Assembly: GCA_030248215.1 (NCBI GenBank)
Contig: JASANG010003329.1
Location: forward strand, 38,185 to 102,184
From: Enoplolaimus lenunculus
Taxonomy: Eukaryota > Nematoda > Enoplea > Enoplida > Thoracostomopsidae
Reading direction: 5' to 3'
DNA: 64,000 nucleotides
Part shown: positions 16,801 to 27,780 of the stretch, one piece after another
How positions within the stretch are numbered: the first letter of the stretch is position 1
How the letters are laid out: each line of letters starts with the position of its first letter
The notes under the pieces: model-generated
Told to the model about the DNA's origin: nothing
The model's database searches: none
What the model saw: only the letters and a program-made list of their open reading frames with translations
Made by a program: the position numbers and the translations under genes

Positions 16801-18240
16801 TTTGACGATAGGTGAGCTGTCTTTGGTTTGTTTTAGTTAGGGTTTAGATGTAAATCAAGATTGGTGTGTAACAATCATTCATCAACGTTATATACCTTGC
16901 AGGGTGTAACGGATTTACAATTTACCGGAACAAGAATTTGAAAAAATTATTGGAACCAGAATGTTAAAAATATATGTCATCGAAAAATTCATTTTAATTT
17001 TGATTTTGCTATGTTTTATCGGTGAAATAAGCTTAGTTGAGGATAGGTATTTGCTTAATCTCTTGCATTTTAGATTTTTTCTTGTCAACGGAAACGAAAT
17101 CTACCTTCGAAGGTTCATTTTCGGTGATGGACAAGGTTTAGTTGTTGAAATGCCGCCTTCTGAGACGTATGACGTCTTCATTAGGAAAAACATGTAGTTA
17201 AAGATGTTTGGTGCTCTAAACAGTTGATAATGCTTTTTATACTACTACTGCTTTTGTAATTATTGAGTAACCTACTCGGTGACTGATACACTGTGAAACT
17301 CTTTATAGACAGACTCCTATAGTTACGTGACCTGGTATATACTGCTTTTAGTGGCTGTTTGTACGCTCACATATCGTATTTATCTGACAGCGAATACTCA
17401 CCGTGCCTGTTGCTGCTCACAACCGAACGGGAAGATTTTTTCGTTATGTGTGATGTCAGGCAGAAAATTATTGGCCGTCTGCAAAAACTGAGTGGCAACG
17501 TCAATAATCCACAAAATTCTAGCCATATGAGCAGTAGCGTTTTAAGGCCGCCTTGTGGCTTGGAAGATGCCATTAAACAATCCAGCTTAAATCACTACAC
17601 AATGGATGATACGTCTCTACCGTCTGATCTTTGGCATTTTGTTTATAAAAATCTCATCTCGGCGCAGTTTACAACGCCCCGGTTATGTCGTACTAATAGC
17701 GTTGACCCTACGAATCGTAAAACTGTTGCACCTTACTGGGATGACAAAGATCGTGTTCGATTGTTCAAATTGTATGTGCGAATACACGCTGTGATTCATG
17801 CTAGTCCGAAACCTCTGAAAATTCATTACTGGTCCGGAAATGATGAGGCAATACTTGGTTGGGTAAGGCTAATGTTTGTGAAATATCTTCATCTTAAACC
17901 GAAATTTTCATAGTACTAATTTGCTTACCGCCTATACACACTTTTAGGCCGTATTAAACGTTTTCCAGTTCAATAAACTAATGCAATATCAAACAAGCTT
18001 TAATATTGAACAAAACAAGCCGTTAATTTGATTGTGCTGTGTTCTGTGCGTTAAAATTGGTTGCACAATAATTATATATTCTTGTTTATTATTGTTTAGA
18101 TGACATCGTCATTTGAGCTTTATGCTACGTTCTGCCCATTAGTCACCAAACAAGGCGCGATTGCTTTGGTTGACAAGCTCATGAAATGGTTGAAACATGA
18201 GGAAAATCGATTATTTATTTTAAGTCCACCGTTGTATTAG
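10868..18240 (+). CDS. MON1: Vacuolar fusion protein MON1 homologue, complete
   Basis: Six exons: 10868-11568, 15366-15624, 15991-16218, 16633-16811, 17352-17862 and 18100-18240. They total 2019 nt including the stop, giving 672 residues with every junction in phase. MON1 with CCZ1 is the exchange factor that loads Rab7 on endosomes, driving the Rab5-to-Rab7 switch and late endosome or lysosome fusion. Residues 1 to ~220 are acidic, serine-rich and probably disordered. The first longin domain begins at HVFVLSDAGKPIYSLHGNE, the family's most conserved block. Then follow HRPPLILMACSQV with LEYIYIQ, LQRIFRERPNFDLRTQLAG, LHPTDIHLIFNLV with FWLPICLPNFDDSG, YAHISYL with TTEREDFFVMCDVR, and the C-terminus KLMKWLKHEENRLFILSPPL, ending at tyrosine as in vertebrate MON1. 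The start is the first ATG of the long first exon. Intron 1 is 3.8 kb and repeat-filled; the others are 237-540 bp. Human MON1 proteins are about 550 residues, so the N-terminus is longer here. Confidence 0.95.
11968..13933 (+). repeat. Minisatellite with higher-order structure in MON1 intron 1
   Basis: A ~170-175 bp unit (key words 'cctaaattaggactttt', 'ttcactaattatt', 'aatttcagca' plus 'aagggttttt', 'ccgataattgaatagttagc', 'aatttgcatattagc') recurs with unit marks near 12118, 12293, 12907, 13084, 13256, 13410, 13582 and 13756. From 13084 on, three unit types alternate, so sequence 500 bp apart matches better than sequence one unit apart. The array forms two blocks. Each opens with 'ccgaaaagaatctcagga' (11972, 12760) and closes with 'tgtgttcgagcttcgctcaa' (about 12452, 13912). 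Between the blocks are a GC-rich palindrome (12660-12705) and a CGTC microsatellite (about 12739-12763). Confidence 0.85.
12658..12763. repeat. Palindromic GAGCGAAGC motif and CGTC microsatellite
   Basis: The sequence around 12660-12705 reads gagcgaagcgaaactccgag then cgaagctcggagtttcgcg, a near-perfect inverted repeat able to form a hairpin. It is followed by about six CGTC tetramers with one interruption. Related 'gagcgaagcgagcaag' words occur in a ClpP intron at 57932 and 58190, so the motif belongs to a dispersed element. Confidence 0.65.
14320..15185. repeat. CAGGGTGCAA-family fragments in MON1 intron 1
   Basis: Words such as 'aatttcggctccggttccgg' and 'ttccggtatccggtaaatt' mark one diverged fragment around 14325-14600. 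Another ends at about 15182 in 'gctgctgcatcctg'. Boundaries are unclear. An open frame between them (about 14732-14977) starts on TTG and has no recognised similarity. Confidence 0.5.
16900..17200 (+). mobile_element. CAGGGTGCAA-family fragment in MON1 intron 4
   Basis: It starts CAGGGTGTAACGG and includes 'ttgaggataggtatttgctt' and 'ttgcattttagatttt', which resemble the element at 1957-2317 in the opposite sense. No right end is seen. It lies between the MON1 exons at 16633-16811 and 17352-17862. Confidence 0.5.
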
Positions 18241-18899
18241 GCGCACCCTACCTTCTGAATGCTTACAGTTACAGAACGCTATTTTAAAAACTTATGTAAA
18301 TATTTCTGCAACCAGTAAAAAAATTTTATTGGCATTAGATATGTTTTTACAACACAGTAAGAAGCACATGCCATTATGGTTTAGTGAATTGTTTTGTTAG
18401 TAGGCTGGTTCGCTACAACTAATTCGGTTTGATAAGAATAAATCATACGAGTTTGTTGTCGTGTTTCTACTGCCGCTTTGAGCGAATTAATGTGCTGATA
18501 TTTGAGAATGATGTGGTCAAGCATGTTCGTCAGCAAAACTCTATAAATATGTTTTGTGCATGGTACAACCGAAATTATAGAATACTGGAACAGGAAAGTT
18601 AAAAAATACCGGAACCGGAAAATAGACAATACTTGTTACTGAAAAATTCTTTTTCAACGCTATTTTATGGTTTTTAATGCTGTAAACACACCATTTAGAA
18701 TGCCAATCTGTTTAGAAGATTGCTACTGACTGATAAGCACTTAATTGGTCACCCGAGATGGAGTTGTCTAAGACTCTATGGAACGTCACCCTTCCCTCGT
18801 ACTAGATATACATGAGTCGTTATACGTTTTATGAAGAACCGCATTAAAATATTAAATCGTACCAACACCAATCCATGTAATTTTTAGTGGTGCCCTGCT
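18241..18899. other. MON1 3' flank
   Basis: The MON1 3' UTR should begin here; an AATAAA is present at about 18436. A left end of a CAGGGTGCAA-type fragment ('catggtacaaccgaaatt') starts near 18557. The remainder is AT-rich without recognised features. Confidence 0.35.
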
Positions 18900-18903
18900 T
18901 TTA

Positions 18904-19496
18904 CCGGCGGATCTAGAAATTTATGACGGGGTCAGGTTCGTAAATGCTTTGAAACGCAATGCATCACGAAAAACTTTCTGAGGGGGTAAAATTATAAGGT
19001 ACTGTATTGACCCGAATAGAGGGTGGTCCCCATTTTGAGTCCCGATGAGTCCATAAATGTCAATTAACCCTAATTGTAGCTTATAAATGACTCCAGGTCG
19101 AAATAATTTGACTTCGAAACTTTAAAGCGAACTTAAGTTTTGAAAGTACATTCTAACGTATAACCTTGCATAATCGCTGAAGCTATTGACACAACACAAA
19201 CAAATTTAATTTAACGGATAGGTGCTGTACCGGATATATATCAGTAACGAAAGGTGGCGGAGCGTGGGTTAAAAATAAATAACTGCCCGTAACCGAATAA
19301 CAAGGGGGTACCATCTGGAGAGGCCAAATAAATATCAGTCCCCCTCTTATTCGGGTCAATACAGTAGGGACCTTGTCATTTTATCTCAAAAAATTCTGAG
19401 GGGGAAATTGTAGTGACGTTATCAGTTTATCATAAAAAATTTCTGACGGGGGGCGTACGCCCTCCCACCAAACTTTGGATCCGCTATTGCCCGCTT
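18904..19496. mobile_element. MITE-like element hosting a second MITE
   Basis: The outer sequence begins 'ggcggatctagaaattt' and ends 'aaactttggatccgct', inverted ends sharing GCGGATC. It contains three 'ttctgagggggta'-like or 'ttctgacgggg' words at intervals. It is interrupted at 19000-19366 by a mariner/pogo-type MITE. The outer family is not identified. Confidence 0.55.
19000..19366 (+). mobile_element. Mariner/pogo-type MITE flanked by TA, copy 1
   Basis: The inverted ends are TACTGTATTGACCCGAATAG and TATTCGGGTCAATACAGTA. The flanks read aagg-TA-element-TA-ggga, consistent with a TA target duplication as used by Tc1/mariner/pogo transposases. Internal landmarks are 'gagtccataaatgtcaatta', 'cgaaactttaaagcg', 'accgaataacaagggggtac' and 'ctggagaggccaaataaat'. 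It is non-coding. Further copies are at 33385-33807, 34281-34723, 50222-51012 (broken) and 55937-56385. Confidence 0.9.
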
Positions 19497-19712
19497 TCTC
19501 GCTAGACCGAAATAGACAATGCTTAAATTTTAGACTACTTTTTTGCTTGGGCTTTGGCAAAGGTTTGTTTTAGACTGGTGCTTATTACGCTGAAGAGGCT
19601 TAATCTTAGGAATATGTTTTCGTTGTTACAGCAAGATTTGTGTAATGAAAATTGCGGCATTTATCGGGTGAACAGGTCATTTGTAGTGATGGACATAATG
19701 TTACTTTAAGGG

Positions 19713-19864
19713 GCGTCCAGGTTTCTGGTGGGACTATAAAAGAGTAGGTTTAGTTACTAGATTACATTTTTTGCTTAGGCTTAGGAACTCATTTTTGCAA
19801 CGCTTAGGCTTAGGCTTAGGATTACGCTTCATCTACTGTTACGCCTCTTAAACTAACATTGGCC
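19713..19864 (+). mobile_element. CTTAGG-core MITE copy
   Basis: It contains 'ggtgggactataaaagagta', then runs of GCTTAGGCTTAGG, and ends 'cgcctcttaaactaacattggcc', the family's right terminus. A related fragment precedes it at about 19540-19620. The family is described at 57515-57689 and 31847-32004. Confidence 0.6.
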
Positions 19865-20175
19865 GGATATTTTTCTTCTCGGGCAAGTCTTGCCGGATAT
19901 TTACCCGGATATCCGAAATAAATTTTTAAAACATCCAATTCTATAAATAGTTTATTATGCAACTGCTTCAATAGTGCTGTGTATTCGGTTCAAAAGGTTG
20001 CTACTGACTAATAAATACTTGGGTTGGCCATCTGAGATTGAGTTAGTTTAGTTTGTCTTTCTCTGATATAAACGACTGCAACGTCAGCTCCAGCTATTTG
20101 AATGGTGAAATAATGCATCTTATTCCATAAAATTATTTACACAATAGCATTTCGGATATCCGGCGGATATTTGGA
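19862..20175. repeat. GGATAT-rich inverted fragment upstream of PPM1L
   Basis: The words 'ggccggatatttttcttc' and 'acccggatatccgaaataa' at the left and 'tttcggatatccggcggata' near 20150 form inverted matches. This suggests a diverged CAGGGTGCAA-family element. The next 230 bases up to 20410 should include the PPM1L promoter; none is recognisable. Confidence 0.4.
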
Positions 20176-20409
20176 TACACGTTTCTTTTAATATGCTCTT
20201 TACCAATACGTTCGAATTGAAATGAGTTTCATTATTCAAAATAGTGTTCAGTCGTTTTTGAACGTGGAAACTGGCGTATGAATGAGTTGCTTCATCATTT
20301 TCTTTAACTTTATTTCGCAGTCTAGTTATGTCCATTTTTATTTTTGCTATGTACTTACTGCTACACTAGATCCTTACTATATCATGAAGCAAACTGCAAA
20401 TGCATTTTG

Positions 20410-23400
20410 ATGACATTGAAACGGCACTGTATTAAATTAGTGCGTAGTTGTAATCGCCATCTATTAAGAAGAAAACAGTATTGCGCCGGGGTACTATTGT
20501 TTTGCGTATCGTTATGGATATGGTATGTGGCATGTATCTTTGATCTATGTAGTTTGTATTGATGCATTTCTTTTAGTTTTGAAGCTTTATTAAACAACGA
20601 GATCAATTCATCTGAATTCATATCATGTCACCTTCATTATATTAAGTCGATTTTACACCAGTTTCTTTATCCTGTATAGCTGGTAACTCGCAAAAATTGA
20701 GGGCAGTGCTAATTGAAATAGTGTAATGTACCATTCAGCATATTCATGTTTAATCTTCGACGTTTTAACTAGGTGCACAGTGTGAATTTCTACGTAACAT
20801 TCAAATTATATATACGTTTTTGACCAGTCATTCATTTTTGGACACTATTTACGTAATTTTCAAATCATTTTGTTGCATATGTTTCAGGTACAACTGGTCT
20901 ACAATCATTGGCACTTCACAAGAGACGTGGGTTTCTTATGACGCAACCAAAAGTTTTCAAGCTGTTTTTTCCACCAGAAATTTTGACGATTCGTTTCATT
21001 TTGCAACATTTATCTTGAAAAGTAACCGAAAATCAATTTGAATAAAAGTTCCTCGTGATAACACCGGCCATGAAAGACGTGCACAATATACCGACTATAT
21101 TACTACGACTACTGCAAAACGTCACATATATTTACTGTGCAAACCCTTTACTTTATTGAAATAGCAATAGTTTCTTGTGTATAAGAGTGTAGCACTAGCA
21201 CTTATCAGCACTTAATCCTATTTATCTTCACACGAACATTTGTTGTGCCACCTCCAATTCAGGGGGGTGTCAATGGAAAAGACACATTTTTATCTCGAAT
21301 TAATTAGCAGTCTCGTGGCGTATAACGGAATATGTGCTTTCCAATGGCTAATTGATTAACAATAATGTGCTAAATTTACCACAATATATACGTACCCCTC
21401 CCTAATCAGTAAGGTTGTTATTGCCATATCGGGACTGTGCATTACTTCAAACAGTAACGCTTAATAATTATATCGCACTCTATCAAATATATATCCAACA
21501 CTATTGCTAATAATAATAATTTGAAATAAGCTGCCAAGCGTTCAAAGTATGCAAAACTAGAATTAAAATTTGCTTTAATATACCGTTCTACCGAGAGTAT
21601 TGGCAGCGACGAAGCGTTTGCTACAAACTAAATGTATAGTTTTATTGTTTTTGTTGCACACGAGCAGCTTTTCTCTTGATGGTCGCATGCCACACAACGT
21701 ATGCGGAAAAATCAGACATCAGTATATGCATGAAAATCAGCATTGAATTGAGCTGTTTTATTTCTTTTTAGAAAATTTTCAATGGGGAGTATCACGTAAA
21801 TCGTTTGGAGTTTTTGCGACTCGTGGCATCAGGCCGTCAATGGAAGACCGATTCCACGTATTATTTGACACAGTTGATACCACTGAATTGACTGCACATA
21901 TGGATACGAAAACTGCAGGGGTCGCTCTTCCTGTCAAGTATTACGGCATTTTTGATGGACATGGTGGACAGGTTTAAATGTTATTTTAAATTACTGCACG
22001 CTTTTTAGTTAAACTGAAGTGGCATTTCTGCTTGGAAATTTAGATACTCATGCTTTGAATCAATCTGATAGTTTTCAAGAAAAATATTATTTTAAAGTCA
22101 CACCGAAATTCTTGCAATAAAATTAAAATTATTGAATTTAATAATCTGTGTTAGTAATCTACAAAACCATCTAATTGGTTATGTCTTTGTTATTCCTACT
22201 GCTGTTCGCTTATTTTGTCATTGCATGGTATGCTACATACCAATGAACCATTGGTTTTTAGGTTGCTAACAAACAGATTTTGTTGTAGGCCAGTGCAAAT
22301 TTTGTTGAAGACAAGCTTTTGTATGCAATCGCTGAACGCTTAAGATTCGAGCTGAAAACTTCTGACTTGGATGACATAAAATGGCAACAGGTTTGAAAAA
22401 ATATTTGTCTTCTACATCAATAAAATAGCGAACATAAGTAAAACGTTAGCATACCTGCAATATTTTTTGCTGTTGGAAGTGTAGTTGTGTTATGCTGCGC
22501 CCATGCTAATTTTTAAACGTGTTCGTTGTAGCACATCGCCGTGACATTCCATTTTGCTCAAATAGTTAAACCAAAGTAAAGACGGTGATACGAATGTTTT
22601 AAAAGAGACGAGAAATTGTTGCTACGGAAAATATTATCACAGTACTCACATACAGGTGATTTAATTAGGGTTATTATATTGCAGGTCATGGAAGACGAAT
22701 TTGTAAAGCTTGACGAGTTACTTTATAACGCGACATACAAAAACCAAGAACCTCAAGATGCTTCAGGTATATATGTATTTAATACATACTTTGTGGTTCG
22801 CAGATCATAACTTTTGTTACGACTGTATTGTACATTGAGTTGATCATCTCATTATGTAGGTAAGAACAATTATTCAACGAATTAAAAGGAAATTATTTGC
22901 ACCATGGAAGTTGTAAAGTTGTAGCTTGTTGTAAGCAAACACTTTGCCTGGAGTATATGCATTGTTATCTTTGGTGATAGAGTGGACAGTTTGCCGACGC
23001 CAGTTGTTTACGACAGACCACTCGTTAAACTAACGCCAACTCTTGCGTTATCGTTTCTGCATGCGCGGCTTTGGTTGTATATATATTTGTTTATTATTTT
23101 TAAGTTGTTCAGCAAGTGGCACAGTGAAAACCTTCAAAGTGCACTCACGGATAGAAATGATTCTACTCACGCTGATTCTTCCCCACGTTTAAGTTTAAGC
23201 AATAGGTTTTAGTATAGCTAACTTTTTCCTGAAGCTAAGCCTAAGCTCAAACTTGTGGAGAGAAATGTACAAGAGCTCTGGAGTATATTTATACAGGAAG
23301 CACTGTGCTCATTGTTATTCATTTACCGAATCGACTAGTCGTGGCAAATTTGGGTGATTCAAGAACTGTAATGTGTGCACACGACGGAAAAGCTGTACCA

Positions 23401-24402
23401 CTGTCGTCTGATCACAAACCAAACAATGTGTGTTTTTGTTGTTTTGTGCGACAGCTACGGTAGTCAGAAAGGGGTGTATCGCAAACGAATTGTAATTGTT
23501 GTAAAAAGGCATACTTAGTTTTAAAAAACTCAACGGTTTGAAAAATAAAATATTTAAAATGGAAAAAATGAGGACAGGGGGTACTTTTATCGTAACCCAT
23601 AATATGGTCTGTACGGATACTGTGCTAAGCTGCAGCAGTACCTATGTATTTCGGGAACACTCTGGCCATGTTTTAAAACAGAACCGAAGTTGGACTTTAA
23701 GTTGATGTTGTCGTACGCGCACATAGAAGCGGCATCTAACATTTTTGTGTGTTTATTTGAATTAGAATTGCTTAGCTGCCGCTATTGGTTGAGGTGTTAA
23801 AAAATTGATTTAGAAATTTAAGTCAACAGTTTCGATTTCTAATGTGATATGCTAAGCCAAATTTTAACGTAAAGCGTAAAACTAAGCCTAAGCTTCTCAG
23901 GCCAGCCGTTCTCCCTGTTTCCCAGCGGGCAAGCGCCTATACTCAATGTGGAATTATTTTTGTACCGTTGATATTTCAGCCAAAGGAATTATCACGCTTG
24001 AAATCACTTGATGGTGGGTTTATCGAGTTTTGGGGTGTATGGCGTGTTCAAGGAATACTCGCAACGTCACGTTCCCTTGGAGATTTCTTTTTAAAATCAC
24101 CGCAACCGTACATGAACAATTTACCTGACACCGAGCAATATAAGTTTGTGCCTTATTCAGTATCAACGATCCATTTGTTCAATGCAACGACGAGTGTTGG
24201 TATGCTTAAAAAGCCACGTTTTGTGCTTCTTGCAACCGATGGTTTATGGGATGTTTTTACAACCGAACAAGCGGTTGATTTAGTGCTGGAGGTTTTAGCG
24301 AAAGGTGAGACTGATTTACAGGTCGTTGCTGAATATTTGGTACAAGAAGCCATTAAACGCGGTTCATTGGACAATGTGACTGTGATGATTCTCCAGTTAT
24401 GA
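20410..24402 (+). CDS. PPM1L: PPM1L-like membrane-anchored PP2C phosphatase
   Basis: Seven exons: 20410-20548, 20888-20926, 21772-21971, 22289-22390, 22685-22766, 23297-23427 and 23980-24402. All are GT-AG and in phase, giving 371 residues (human PPM1L has 360). PPM1L is a Mg/Mn-dependent serine/threonine phosphatase anchored in the ER, acting on stress-kinase and ceramide-transport substrates. Residues ~17-45 contain a membrane segment (LLRR, then GVLLFCVSLWIWYVACIF) aligned with the PPM1L anchor. The PP2C domain follows: RPSMEDRF, YYGIFDGHGGQ, VANLGDSR, SSDHKP, GGFIEFWGVWRVQGILATSR with SLGD, LLATDGLWD and DNVTVMI. All metal-coordinating aspartates are present. About 15 extra residues separate MEDRF from FDGHGG. 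The link between membrane and catalytic parts is short and rests on a 39-nt exon (GLQSLALHKR), so exons 1-2 are less certain than 3-7. The start is the only ATG ahead of the anchor. AATAAA follows at 24448. Confidence 0.9.
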
Positions 24403-25190
24403 TAATGTATTTGTTTGAAATATTTTGTAATGTTGTTTTTCTTACAAAATAAAAACGATATCATAAGGACACGGTAGTGTCTTATATTATATTATATTAT
24501 TTTATATTATTTTTTTATTATTATATATTATATTATATTTATTTATTATAATATGTTTTATGCAAAATTTTTGATTCATTACGCTGTCCAGATTTTCAGA
24601 CTACCGATTCAGATGCAGTTTATTTTTCACATACAGCAACAAACCAATTTGTACGTGCTTCATGACACAAAGTAACACATTTGACTTCTATGGTCACAAG
24701 CTGGATCAAAATCATTTTTGATTTTTGTGCAAATTTTCTTTGCATTTTGACTCAGATAATTGGCGATGAAGTAATCTAAATAACTGGGCAACTGAAAGGT
24801 ATACAGCTAATGCCACTTTTGGAGCATGACGTACTGCGTTGGCTTAGATGATTACCTTTTGAAATCTCTTCTTCAATTCCATGAATTTTCAATGGCTTTA
24901 TGTAGTAACTTTTGTTAGCATTATTTGAAAATCGTAATGACACTAGTAATAATATACTTAGCTAGCTTTGAACAAGCATTTGGATAAATTCTATAAGAGC
25001 ACAAACTGTTTGTGAATGTTGTGGCGTCAAAGTAAAGTTGCATGAATATTACAAAAGTAACATTTTGTGTGACAGAAACTGAGATATTATATCTATGCTA
25101 GTTATAGGTGACTGACCACTGGAAGACATAGAGACTGGTAACTAAGGCTTAGGATCAGGGTTGTTGTACAGATGTCACCGCACACAGCGC
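24403..25190. other. PPM1L 3' flank with TATTA-rich microsatellite
   Basis: AATAAA at 24448-24453 is the likely polyadenylation signal. At 24480-24555 an impure TATAT/TATTA tract runs for about 75 bp. The remainder to 25190 is AT-rich without recognised features. Confidence 0.55.
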
Positions 25191-27780
25191 CTCTGAATCT
25201 TAGTAGAAGTTAGGTTATAGTAGCTGGGATCACATTTCTGGTGTGAATGTGTGAGCTTTCGGGCTGCACGGAAATTTTCGGGTTAAGATCTTGGCGGAGA
25301 GACTCCGAACGGGCTGGTGTCGGCAGACACAGCCTTGGTTCGGAAGGTTCTGAGCTGGAAAGAGCAGCCCTTGAAGTATCGGTGCTCTGGAGAGTTGCTG
25401 CGTGGGTATGTGCACAGATTCAAAATCTGCTTAAAGTTTCAAAAAGTGTAAACATTACAGATTGGTCCTGGGTGGGCTGTGGAGGCTCCAGCAGCTCAGT
25501 ATATATAGAAAGAGTTGCAAACTATTCATATTTAACGAATTTGAGCTGGATATAAATGTTTTCAGGTCTGGATTGGTTGTTGTAAAAGATGTGAATTTTA
25601 CGGAAAATTGTCTTGATCTGAATTTGGCTTAATTCAGATGTATATGGTGTGAAACTTTGTAAAAGGTTGTGAAAGGTGCTGAATTCGATAGAAACGGTTA
25701 GAAAACGCTATATTTTGTCTAAATTTTCGAATTCTGCGCTTAGGAAAACCTATATAAAATTTTGGAAATCATTATCAAATTTTATAGATAGCTAGCTATT
25801 AAATAATGTTGTATAGAAGGATTGGCTTGTTTCGCGTTTGACGTGGCAGTGTATTAGTGGAGTTTAGTTTGAATAATTGTGGATTTTTGAATTTTGCGCT
25901 GGATATATGGTTTTGCATGCGTAGGAGTTATCGGATTCGGGGAAAAGTTTTGGTTTTTGGCTAAGAAAACCGGTTATGCAAAATAACCGAAGATTTTGGT
26001 AATTGTGACTCTGCCGGAAGCGATAGTGGTAGTATGTTATGAGGTTGTTCATGATTTTGTGATTAGTATTCTTGAATTTTGAAAGTGTTTTCGTTTTTGG
26101 GCTTTGATACCCGCTACACCAATCTAGGGCCTATTTTTCGTGGTAGTTTTCTAGTGTATTTTGGTTGAGTAGGAACGGGAAATAAAAGCGATGCATAGAT
26201 TTTGTGTAAAGAGAGAACCGCTGACACCTTGTTCAAATTGGTCTTGGGCTACGGGAGTAGATTGGTGTGGCTGGTCTACGGCAGAGTCACCGTTGTGGAC
26301 GGGACTTTCGAGGGCGAATCCGAACGCCCGGCCGCTGCCGCGGCCGGTGCATGCGATTCCCGAAATTGTGGTAAGGTTGTTTTACATTTATACATGTATG
26401 TTTCTGTTAGCTCTGTACAAAAGTGTAGTAGCTCACCAAATCATTGCTGAGATTCAGGCTACCCTCTAGGATGTTACCATCGTATTCTGTTTTTCAGCTA
26501 ATTTTTTTATCAACTAATATAAAATTTCGTGATAATTTTGACTTGACTCAGGAATGGCGGAGCAATTGGCAAGTAGGGCTTCATCGCCCTTAAATCCGAA
26601 CGCGCCGGAGTTAACCCTCGACCTCTGAAGCCAGGTGGGTGGCTTCCCACCTGACACCGGAGGTCGAGGCGGAATTAGAGGCAATGCAGTTGCGAAATGC
26701 CGCGCAGGATGCATATCGGGTAATGCTGTTTTTGAGTCAGGTTCATTAGTTTATTTTGTTCGCAGTTAGTAACCAGTACTAAATCTTTTTCTGAAGTTCT
26801 GTTAGTTGCTAATAAATTTTCTAACTCTCGAGTAATCCTGTTAGTTATTTGATAATTCATCCGCTTTGCGCTGCTTAGGCTTAAGCGATCCACCCGCATG
26901 GTGGGGACCTAAGCCTAGCTTCCTCTATACATAGTATTTATCACACACATTAGGTTGCACCAACTCATTTCAGACTAGTCTGTACTCTGCCTCTTAGTCT
27001 CGCTCTTACCTTCCAAGTCTCGCTTTTCTGTCATCTCCGCTGGGTCGACCCGCCTTTTTCTTAGTTTCCTGAGTGCTGGTCTAGTCACCCGCGGGTCGCG
27101 TAAATACATTGCTTAGCGTGTATAACCAATATGGAGTACGTATTTTAGCCCTGAAGTGAATTGGTGCTGGTTGAATATTAAGGGTATTTTATTGATTTAG
27201 CAAGTAGCCCGCAGTCGAAAAGGAAATAGGGTCGGAAATTTTACCCAGTCGATAAGTAGTCCGTGAATATTGATATCGATTAGAATTAGCAAAGCGTACG
27301 CGTTTTACCTAAATTTGTGATGGTGTGTCAATAAGTTTCGATTAGCACGAGCCGAAATTTCTCAACAGCTCGCAAAGCCTGTTTAGCTCGCTGTCATCTA
27401 ATTTTACCCGTTGTCACCTAGCTTGGTGACAGGTGCTTTTTCTAGTCAGGTTCCATCCACCGTTGTGACGGCCTGGTTGCATCGCCGTTCATGGGCGATT
27501 CTGAGCATTAGCGGCTTGTGGCTACGCTTGGGCTTAGGGCTGTTGACTAAACTTAGCCACTTTGGTTAGTTGCTCTTAGACTGGGGCGGAGTTGCTTTGC
27601 TCGGAACGCACATGAGTGGCGATATAGCTCAGGCCGGGAGACCTTTATGTTGGAATCCACGTAACTCTCTCGTGTTGGTGACCTTCGGACTTACCTATCC
27701 CAGTCACGGGACACCGTAAAACCGTAAAAGAGCTGTTTAATTTTCCATCATAGGTCAAAAGTTGCCGAGGATAGGCGGCC
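25190..27780. other. GC-richer patch of unknown nature
   Basis: The interval is visibly richer in G and C than its surroundings, especially 25240-25420, 26210-26370, 26560-26720 and 27000-27700. Short open frames are present on both strands but none is recognisable, and their codon content looks like chance in GC-rich sequence. A strong hairpin lies at 26616-26669. A CTTAGG word cluster sits at 26865-26925. It could be a decayed mobile element or the leader of an unrecognised transcript. Confidence 0.35.
26616..26669. repeat. Strong two-part hairpin
   Basis: CCTCGACCTC (26616-26625) pairs with GAGGTCGAGG (26660-26669), and inside it CCAGGTGGG pairs with CCCACCTG (26646-26653). The loop is about 6 bases. 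It stands out because the surrounding DNA is AT-rich and unstructured. Function is unknown. Confidence 0.6.

Noticed and set aside
19770-19840. Interstitial telomere from CTTAGG runs
   Set aside because: The runs are short, impure and always sit inside the same inverted-repeat element, so they are part of a MITE rather than a chromosome end or fusion.
20556-20630. Extra PPM1L exon (FEALLNNEINSSEF) after a TTTCTTTTAG acceptor
   Set aside because: The only in-phase donor would leave a 21-base intron, too short to be plausible.
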